DNA of 64,000 bases from Corynebacterium sp. HMSC04H06 (GTDB taxonomy: Bacteria > Actinomycetota > Actinomycetes > Mycobacteriales > Mycobacteriaceae). Shown here piece after piece: positions 58,148-64,000 of the stretch. The position numbers were made by a program, and so were the translations under genes. The notes under the pieces were generated by a model. That model did not search any database. It was given only the letters and a program-made list of their open reading frames with translations, and was not told the DNA's origin. Where the stretch lies: positions 1 to 64,000 of the forward strand of contig NZ_KV823410.1 in NCBI RefSeq assembly GCF_001815935.1. The letters are read 5' to 3'. Numbering within the stretch: the first letter of the stretch is position 1; the number at the start of each line of letters is the position of its first letter.

Positions 58148-59615
58148 TCCCGCTGCCAGCCACCCGACGGGACTTCACGCCCGGGACTTCGGCTGGCAGC
58201 ACGCCGGGCGCAACCGGGCGGCACTCAAAGACATTGAGCTCGACATCGCACCGGGCGAGCGCGTCCTGCTGTGCGGGGACTCCGGCTCCGGCAAGTCGAC
58301 GCTGCTGGCCGCCTTCGCGGGCGTGCTGGGCGGCGATGACGAGGGCGAGCAGGCCGGCGAGCTGACGCTCTACGACGGGGCCGGCCACCGCGAGGTGCCC
58401 GGGCGCACTGTCCCGGTGGGGCTGGTGCTCCAGGACCCGGACGCGCAGGTGATTGCCTCCCGCGTGGGCGACGACGTCGCCTTCGGGTGCGAGAACCTCG
58501 GCGTGGAAAGGGAAGAGATCTGGCGCCGGGTGCGCCACGCCTTGGACGTGGTGGGCCTGGACGTCGGCTTAGACCACCCGACGCAGCGCCTGTCCGGAGG
58601 GCAGAAGCAGCGCCTGGCGCTGGCCGGAATCATCGCCATGGGCGCGGGGCTCATCCTGCTCGATGAGCCCACGGCCAACCTGGACCCGCAGGGTGCCCGG
58701 GACGTTATCGCCGCGGTGCGCGATACCGTCGAGGCCACCGGCGCGACGCTCGTCGTGGTTGAGCACAACTACTCCGGTTGGGAAGATCTGCTGGACCGCG
58801 CGATTATGCTCAGCGACGGGCGCGTGAGCGCGGATTCCACCGTCGCGGAAGTGGCCGCCGCCCGGGCGGTGATTGGTCTGCCGCAAGCCCGGCCGGTTGC
58901 CGCGCACGCGCCGGCCGCGATGTTCTCGCGTGACCTGGTCACCCGTTTCGGGCCGCCGCGCAGCTACGAGATCCCGGCCGGGGCCTCCACCGTGGTTACC
59001 GGGCCGAACGGCTCCGGCAAGACCACCTGGCTGATGACCATGGCCGGCCTGCTCGCCCCGGTCAGTGGTCAGATCGGCATGTCGGAGGAGGTCGCCCGTG
59101 GGCTGCCGCCCAGCCCGCGGAAGTGGAAGTCGCGGCAGTTGGCGCACCGCATTGGCTACGTCTTTCAGAACCCGGAGCACCAATTTGTTGCCCGCAGCGT
59201 GGCCGAGGAGCTGCGCGTGGGCCCAACGGTGATGGGCGAGGAGGTCCCGACCGCGCGCATCGACGAGCTGGTAGAGCGCCTCCGGCTCGGGCACCTGCTG
59301 GAGGCCAACCCGTTCACGCTCTCCGGCGGGGAGAAGCGCCGCCTGTCCGTGGCCACCACCCTGGTGACCGCGCCGGCGGTAGTGCTCCTCGATGAGCCCA
59401 CCTTCGGCCAGGATCCGTCTACCTTCGCCGAGCTAGTCGTCATGCTGCGCGAGCTCGTCGAGGCCGGCACCACGATCGCCTCCATCACCCACGACGAGAT
59501 GTTCATCGCGGCGCTGGGTGATGCCCACATCCGCGTCACGGCCCCCGAAGCCGCGTCTAGCGTGCCTGCGAGTCGTGCTCGCGGCCACCGGCGAGGGGAG
59601 GGCCGGAATGCCTAA
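58140..59615 (+). CDS. ykoD: ECF transporter energy-coupling ATPase, fused double domain
   Basis: 491 aa with two ABC domains in tandem. First: Walker [16 protein letters not shown], signature LSGGQKQRLALAG, Walker B ILLDEPTANLDP. Second: Walker A GPNGSGKTTWLMT, signature LSGGEKRRLSVA, Walker B LLDEPTFGQDP. It powers the ykoE/ykoC membrane complex. GTG 58140 overlaps the ykoE stop by 8 bases. Downstream ykoC overlaps its end. Confidence 0.92.
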   Translation: MPSPAASHPTGLHARDFGWQHAGRNRAALKDIELDIAPGERVLLCGDSGSGKSTLLAAFAGVLGGDDEGEQAGELTLYDGAGHREVPGRTVPVGLVLQDPDAQVIASRVGDDVAFGCENLGVEREEIWRRVRHALDVVGLDVGLDHPTQRLSGGQKQRLALAGIIAMGAGLILLDEPTANLDPQGARDVIAAVRDTVEATGATLVVVEHNYSGWEDLLDRAIMLSDGRVSADSTVAEVAAARAVIGLPQARPVAAHAPAAMFSRDLVTRFGPPRSYEIPAGASTVVTGPNGSGKTTWLMTMAGLLAPVSGQIGMSEEVARGLPPSPRKWKSRQLAHRIGYVFQNPEHQFVARSVAEELRVGPTVMGEEVPTARIDELVERLRLGHLLEANPFTLSGGEKRRLSVATTLVTAPAVVLLDEPTFGQDPSTFAELVVMLRELVEAGTTIASITHDEMFIAALGDAHIRVTAPEAASSVPASRARGHRRGEGRNA

Positions 59616-60378
59616 TATCCTGGCGACTGTCAACCCGGTGACCCGGCTGGCGCTGATGGTCATTATCACCACGCCGCTGCTGCTGAGCCTGGATTGGGTC
59701 AGCGCGACCGTCTCCCTGGGCCTGACGGTACTGCTCGCCCCTCTGTGCGGGGTGCCCTGGCCCCGGCTGGTCCGGCTGGCCTGGCCCCTGCTGATTATCG
59801 CCCCGCTGTCGGGCATCTCCATGCTGCTCTACGGCCGGCCGGGCGGGAAGGAGTACTTCTCCATCTGGCTGGCGGTGGTCACGGAGAACTCGGTTGAGCT
59901 GGCCATCGCGGTGATGATCCGTGTCCTGGCAGTTGCCCTTCCCGTGGTGGTGCTGGCGCGCGACATCGACCCGACGGAGCTGGGCGACGGCCTGGCCCAG
60001 GTGCTGCGGCTGCCCGCGCGCTTTGTCATCGGCGCGGTGGCCGGGGTGCGCATGGCCACGCTTTTTAAGGACGACTGGGCGTCCATGGAACGGGCCCGCC
60101 GGGCTAGGGGACTGACCGACCGCGGCCGGATTGCGCACATGACCTCAATGTCCTTCGGCCTGCTGGTCGTGGCCCTGCGGCGCGGCGGTAAGCTCGCCAC
60201 GGCGATGGAGTCCCGCGGTTTTGGCCGCACCCCGCCGCACGGCAGGAGCCGGACCTGGGCCCGTCAATCCCGCCTGCGCACCCAAGACTGGCTGGTCATG
60301 GCCGGTGTTGTAGTACTCGCGGCCGTCCCGGTGGTAGTTTCGGTAATCACGAACTCTTGGCGATTTTTTGGATTGTGA
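59608..60378 (+). CDS. ykoC: ECF transporter transmembrane (T) component YkoC
   Basis: 256 aa membrane protein of the EcfT/CbiQ family. The coupling motifs MERARRARGLTD and MESRGFGRTPP (A-R-G type) lie near residues 160 and 202. ATG 59608 overlaps the ykoD stop and has SD GGGGAGG; earlier in-frame codons are unlikely. Completes the thiamine/HMP transporter. Confidence 0.9.
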   Translation: MPNILATVNPVTRLALMVIITTPLLLSLDWVSATVSLGLTVLLAPLCGVPWPRLVRLAWPLLIIAPLSGISMLLYGRPGGKEYFSIWLAVVTENSVELAIAVMIRVLAVALPVVVLARDIDPTELGDGLAQVLRLPARFVIGAVAGVRMATLFKDDWASMERARRARGLTDRGRIAHMTSMSFGLLVVALRRGGKLATAMESRGFGRTPPHGRSRTWARQSRLRTQDWLVMAGVVVLAAVPVVVSVITNSWRFFGL

Positions 60379-60386
60379 TAGCTTCT

Positions 60387-61037
60387 ATGCCCTCTGACCA
60401 GCCCGAGCAACCTGCTAGTGGCGTCGCGGACGAGCCCTTCTCGTCCGCGGCGGCGCTAAAACACTTGAGTATCGACCGGCAGCAGGCCTACGTGGTCGCG
60501 CGGGTGTTAGAGCTCGCCGCCGAGACCAAGCGGCCGATGAAGCCCGTCACCGTGCTCATCGACGGCCCGTCGGGGGCGGGCAAGACCTGGCTCTCGGCCC
60601 GCCTGGCCGAGCGCGACAACTGCCAGGTGGTGCACCTGGACGAGTTCTATCCCGGCTGGCACGGCCTGGACCGCGGCTCGGAGATGGTCTACGAGCACGT
60701 CCTGCGCCAGATGAACCCCGGCTACTGGCGTTGGGACTGGGAGGCCAACGCCCCCGGCGAATGGATGAGCCTGGACGCCCGCGACGACCTCATCGTCGAG
60801 GGCGTGGGCTCGGTAACTCCGGAGTCGTTGGCCACCGCCCGTCAGCGCGGCAGCGTCGTGGCCGTCTGGGTCACCGGACCGCGGGAAGAGCGCAAGGAGC
60901 GCGCGCTGAGTCGCGATCCGTATTACGCCGAGTGGTTCGAGGTCTGGGAGGACCAAGAAAAGGAGCACTTCGCAGAACTCGAGGCCGCCGGAATTGAATT
61001 CGACGTCCACTGGGACTGGACGCCGGCGCAGGACTAG
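60387..61037 (+). CDS. P-loop nucleoside/uridine kinase-like ATPase
   Basis: 216 aa. Walker A is LIDGPSGAGKTWLSARLAE near residue 55, LDEFYPGWHGLDRGSE follows as in uridine kinase-like enzymes, and LIVEGVGSVTP gives a Walker B-like strand. ATG 60387 is 8 nt after ykoC, 7 nt after TGTGAT, so it may be leaderless or cotranscribed. Its place in a TPP-regulated operon hints at a vitamin-precursor or nucleoside kinase, but the substrate cannot be read. HMP kinases of the ThiD type have a different fold. Confidence 0.75.
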   Translation: MPSDQPEQPASGVADEPFSSAAALKHLSIDRQQAYVVARVLELAAETKRPMKPVTVLIDGPSGAGKTWLSARLAERDNCQVVHLDEFYPGWHGLDRGSEMVYEHVLRQMNPGYWRWDWEANAPGEWMSLDARDDLIVEGVGSVTPESLATARQRGSVVAVWVTGPREERKERALSRDPYYAEWFEVWEDQEKEHFAELEAAGIEFDVHWDWTPAQD

Positions 61038-61067
61038 CGGAGGCAGAAAGCCAGCCGCGCCAGCTGC

Positions 61068-61775
61068 CTAACCGCGGTAATAACCCTCGGCGTCGCAGCC
61101 GCGGGCGGACTGGACCACCAGCTCGCATCCCCGCGCCCGCGCCGCGGCCTTAAGCTCCGGCAGGTGACTTTCCACCACGGAGCCGGGCCAGGAGGTGGTG
61201 CGCAGCTGCAGCCCCATGCCGGAAGAGTGGGCGGTGTCCGCGGCGATATCCAGGCTCTGCCACATCCGGTGAGCTACCGCGGACGTCACCCCGGCCACAG
61301 CGGGCAAGTCCCCGGGCAGGCCCTTGACGTCCAGGCCTATCCAGTCCGGCCGCGTGTCCGAATCCGCCAGCAGGCGCCGCAGCCGCGCCGGGCTATAGCC
61401 GCTGGTGTGCAGCCCCACCGGGAAACCGGCGGCGTGGGTGCGGCGGATGGCATCGGCCAGCCCGGGCACCGCCAGCGGCTCCCCGCCGGAGACGACTAGG
61501 GCATCGATAAGCCCCCTGCGCGCGTCCAACAGGTCGAGCACCTCCTCGAAGCTCTGAACGCCCTCGAAGCCGTGGTAGCCGCCGCGGTCTCCGAGGGGCT
61601 GGAGCGCCGGGTTGTGGCAGTAGCGGCAGCGCAGCGGGCAGCCCTGCACGAAGGCCGTGATCGTGAGCTTGCCCGGCCAGTCGCAGGTGGAAAAAGGGAT
61701 GACCCCCGCGATTGGCAGCGAGGAGCTGGCCGGCCCGGCGGAAGCGCCCGGGGGATTAATGAGCTGGGCCGACAT
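61068..61775 (-). CDS. nrdG: Anaerobic ribonucleotide reductase activating protein
   Basis: 235 aa radical-SAM activase that installs the glycyl radical on NrdD. The 4Fe-4S motif CPLRCRYCHN lies near residue 51, with SAM-contacting GGEPL near 97. The start overlaps the nrdD stop by about 20 bases. Acts only under low oxygen. Confidence 0.93.
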   Translation of the reverse strand: MSAQLINPPGASAGPASSSLPIAGVIPFSTCDWPGKLTITAFVQGCPLRCRYCHNPALQPLGDRGGYHGFEGVQSFEEVLDLLDARRGLIDALVVSGGEPLAVPGLADAIRRTHAAGFPVGLHTSGYSPARLRRLLADSDTRPDWIGLDVKGLPGDLPAVAGVTSAVAHRMWQSLDIAADTAHSSGMGLQLRTTSWPGSVVESHLPELKAAARARGCELVVQSARGCDAEGYYRG

Positions 61776-63579
61776 AAGACTCCGCGAAGTACTCGCGCTC
61801 GTGGAACTCGCCCTGCTTGCCGGTGTTGAAGCTGGACACGGGGCGGAAATAGCCCATCACGCGGGTCCACATCTCTGTAGCCTCGCCGCACTCCGGGCAC
61901 TGTGGGTGCTCACCGGAGATATAGCCGTGCGAGGCGCAGATGGAAAACGTCGGCGTGATGGTGATATACGGTAGGCGGAACGTGTTAAGCGCCCGCTTGA
62001 CCAGCGTGGCGCAGGCGTCGCCGGAGGACATGGCCGAACCCATGTACAGGTGCAGGACGGTGCCGCCGGTGTATTTGGACTGCAGATCCTCCTGGGCGGC
62101 CAGGGCGGCGAAGGGATCCGGGGTGTGGGCCACCGGCAGCTGCGAGGAGTTGGTGTAGTAGGGCTGCGCCGCGGTGCCGGCCTGCAGGATGCCCGGGAAG
62201 CGCTCCTTGTCCTCGCGGGCAAAGCGGTAGGTGGCGCCCTCGGCCGGGGAGGCCTCCAGGTTGTAGAGGTGCCCGGTGCGCTCCTGGGCCTGGGTCAGCA
62301 GGGCGTTGACGTGGTCCAGCAGGCGCGCGACTTGGTCGTGGCCCTGCGGATCGGTGAGATCGTAGGCGTCCTGGGTGAAGTTGCGGATCATCTCGTTGCA
62401 GCCGTTGACGCCGATGGTGGAGAAGTGGTTGTCCAGGCTGGGCAGCCAGCGCCGCGTGTACGGGTAGAGGCCGCGATCCAGGTTTTCCTGGACGAAGGCG
62501 CGGCGGCGCTCCAGGGTGTCTACGGCCAGGTCGACCAGCTCGTCCACACGGGCCAGCAGCGCCTCCTCGTCGTCGCGGTAGAGGTAGCCCAGCCGCGCGC
62601 AGTTGAGTGTAACCACACCGATGGAGCCGGTCAGTTCCGCCGAGCCGAACAGGCCGTTGCCGCGCTTGAGCAGCTCCGTGAGGTCGAGCTGCAGCCGGCA
62701 GCACATGGAGCGCACCATGCCGGGATCCAGATCCGAGTTGAGGAAGTTCTGGAAATAGGGCAGCCCGTAGCGCGCGGTCATGGTGAACAGGGCCTGGGCG
62801 TTCGGGCTGTCCCAGTCGAAGTCCTTGGTGATGTTGTAGGTCGGGATGGGGAAGGTAAACGGGCGGCCGTCGGCGTCCCCGGCGGACATGACCTCCAGGA
62901 AGGCGCGGTTGATAAGGTCCATCTCCGCCTGCAGGTCCCCGTAGCGGAAGTCGACGGGCTCGCCGCCGATAAGAGGGGTGATATCCACCAGGTCGGCCGG
63001 GCAGGTCCAGTCGAAGGTGAGGTTGGTAAAGGGCGTCTGCGTGCCCCAGCGCGAGGGCACATTGAGGTTGAAGACGAACTCCTGCAGGGTCTGCTTCACC
63101 TGCTCGTAGCTCAAGTTGTCCAGCCGCACGAAGGGGGCCATGTAGGTGTCGAAGCTGGAGAAGGCCTGCGCGCCCGCCCATTCGTTCTGCAGCGTGCCCA
63201 GGAAGTTGACGGCCTGGCCGCATGCGGACGACAAGTGCTTGGGAGGGGCGGAGCTGACCGTGGCGGGCACGCCGCCGAAGCCTTCCTCCAGCAGCTGGCG
63301 CAGCGACCAGCCGGCGCAGTAGCCGGAGAGCATGTCTAGGTCGTGGATGTGGAGATCGCCGGCCCGGTGCGCTTGCCCGGCGGCGGGGGAGAAGACGTGG
63401 TTGAGCCAGTAGTTGGCGGTGACCTTGCCGGAGGTGTTGAGCACCATCCCGCCCAGGGAGTAGTCCTGGTTGGCATTGGCGTGGATGCGCCAGTCGGCGC
63501 GCTCGAGGTACTCATCCAGGGTGGACTGCACGTCGATGGTCGTGTGCTGCGCAGGGTGTGCGGGAGGCTGGTAAGCCAT
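61756..63579 (-). CDS. nrdD: Anaerobic ribonucleoside-triphosphate reductase (class III)
   Basis: 607 aa glycyl-radical enzyme that makes deoxynucleotides without oxygen. The radical Gly is in TRVMGYFRP near the C-terminus, preceded by zinc-site Cys (SICASHG and CPEC). At about 100 residues shorter than E. coli NrdD, it lacks an N-terminal ATP-cone; the protein begins directly with the catalytic domain (ANANQDYSLGGMVLN). SD AAAGGA precedes ATG 63579. NrdR-type boxes lie upstream. Confidence 0.95.
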   Translation of the reverse strand: MAYQPPAHPAQHTTIDVQSTLDEYLERADWRIHANANQDYSLGGMVLNTSGKVTANYWLNHVFSPAAGQAHRAGDLHIHDLDMLSGYCAGWSLRQLLEEGFGGVPATVSSAPPKHLSSACGQAVNFLGTLQNEWAGAQAFSSFDTYMAPFVRLDNLSYEQVKQTLQEFVFNLNVPSRWGTQTPFTNLTFDWTCPADLVDITPLIGGEPVDFRYGDLQAEMDLINRAFLEVMSAGDADGRPFTFPIPTYNITKDFDWDSPNAQALFTMTARYGLPYFQNFLNSDLDPGMVRSMCCRLQLDLTELLKRGNGLFGSAELTGSIGVVTLNCARLGYLYRDDEEALLARVDELVDLAVDTLERRRAFVQENLDRGLYPYTRRWLPSLDNHFSTIGVNGCNEMIRNFTQDAYDLTDPQGHDQVARLLDHVNALLTQAQERTGHLYNLEASPAEGATYRFAREDKERFPGILQAGTAAQPYYTNSSQLPVAHTPDPFAALAAQEDLQSKYTGGTVLHLYMGSAMSSGDACATLVKRALNTFRLPYITITPTFSICASHGYISGEHPQCPECGEATEMWTRVMGYFRPVSSFNTGKQGEFHEREYFAESYVGPAH

Positions 63580-63713
63580 GGGTGTCCTTTCGGTTCAGGG
63601 AAGTGGTGAAGCCGTCGCGGCAGGGCCGGTGCCGCGAGCCCAGGGGTGGGCGAAGTAAAAAGCGCTTTCGATGGACAACATAGCTGTAATTTCGACGGTG
63701 TGAATTAGCCAAA

Positions 63714-63729
63714 ACTCCATATATTCCGG
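63714..63729. promoter_or_regulatory. NrdR box, proximal copy
   Basis: ACTCCATATATTCCGG resembles the 16 bp NrdR consensus (acaCwAtATaTwGtgt) at most core positions, with mismatches at the CW and G positions. It lies exactly 31 bp from the second box, the spacing typical of paired NrdR sites, about 135 bp upstream of nrdD. Confidence 0.55.
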
Positions 63730-63744
63730 TGCGGTATCTCACGC

Positions 63745-63760
63745 CCACAACATGTTGTGG
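63745..63760. promoter_or_regulatory. NrdR box, distal perfect palindrome
   Basis: CCACAACATGTTGTGG is a perfect 16 bp palindrome that matches every core position of the NrdR box. With the proximal copy 31 bp away it should place nrdDG under NrdR, the nucleotide-sensing repressor. Confidence 0.7.
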
Positions 63761-64000
63761 TTTGGGGGCAGAGTTCGCTGCGTGAACCGGGGGCCATGTA
63801 GTGGCCGTGACGTTCGCCCCAGACCGCCGTTCGACCTACCCCATCGGTGGGGAGGGGAAAGTTCCGTGGACTTTGTCACTAAACTTTCGGGCCGGCCGCG
63901 ATTTTTCTTTTTGGCGTGTTATCCGGTAAGGTTCCAAAGGTCTCGTCGTATACGTGCGGCGAAGAAGTCTGATCCTTAAACTGGCCGCCGCTGGGGTGAG
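63761..64000. other. Right edge, no gene supported
   Basis: 240 bp with no convincing coding frame; the plus-strand ORF beginning in the NrdR palindrome has no family features. A -10-like TAAGGT lies near 63932, so a promoter for a gene beyond the window (in corynebacteria rpsL often follows this region) is possible. Confidence 0.35.

Noticed and set aside
63752..63979. Plus-strand ORF starting inside the NrdR palindrome
   Set aside because: Arg/Pro-rich translation with no domain; its start codon is the centre of the operator.

Overview
The window is a piece of a high-GC actinobacterial chromosome, almost certainly Corynebacterium. Supporting signs are the synteny menD / small membrane gene / mgtA-type glycosyltransferase / menG / menJ / polyprenyl synthase (the arrangement of M. 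tuberculosis Rv0555-Rv0562), a long NusG with an acidic N-terminus, DtxR- and MntR-type metal regulation, a DUF3068 (PorA-family) gene, and many genes whose -10 box lies 6-8 nt before the start codon (leaderless mRNAs). No phage, insertion sequence or CRISPR array was found.

Layout. 0-7 kb: a partial lipoprotein gene, hemL, a histidine phosphatase and a System II cytochrome c maturation cluster (TlpA-like thioredoxin, CcdA, ResB, CcsA/ResC), then small regulatory and membrane genes. 8-34 kb: a dispersed menaquinone locus (menA, menE, menB, menC, menD, menG, menJ and a polyprenyl diphosphate synthase). It is interrupted by a manganese/zinc ABC transporter with a divergent MntR/DtxR-type regulator, an aldo/keto reductase lacking the usual catalytic Tyr, a decayed 3-hydroxyacyl-CoA dehydrogenase, a siderophore ABC transporter behind a DtxR-like box, a low-GC islet with a frameshifted secreted Cys-rich protein, and a UvrA-like ATPase. 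34-37.5 kb: tRNA-Tyr, an M3 peptidase, then tRNA-Thr, tRNA-Met and tRNA-Trp. 37.5-54 kb: the secE-nusG-rplK-rplA, rplJ-rplL and rpoB-rpoC transcription/translation block. It is broken by a phytoene-desaturase-like flavoprotein and a photolyase gene with a frameshift in a 7-base homopolymer. 54-57.4 kb: an ABC exporter and two-component system in one operon, with a palindrome upstream. 57.4-61 kb: a TPP-riboswitch ykoEDC (ECF thiamine/HMP) operon followed by a P-loop kinase. 61-63.6 kb: nrdD-nrdG, class III ribonucleotide reductase, with a matching pair of NrdR boxes. The last 240 bp hold no gene that I can support.

How the parts fit: heme (hemL) and cytochrome c maturation, together with menaquinone synthesis, supply the respiratory chain. 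Fe and Mn uptake sit between these genes under DtxR/MntR-type control. NrdDG provides anaerobic dNTP synthesis. I see no large novel system. The most unusual signals are the near-uniform leaderless promoter geometry, the broken genes (photolyase, HCDH, secreted protein), the Tyr-to-Gln change in the aldo/keto reductase, and His in place of Gln at RpoB position 517 (E. coli numbering).
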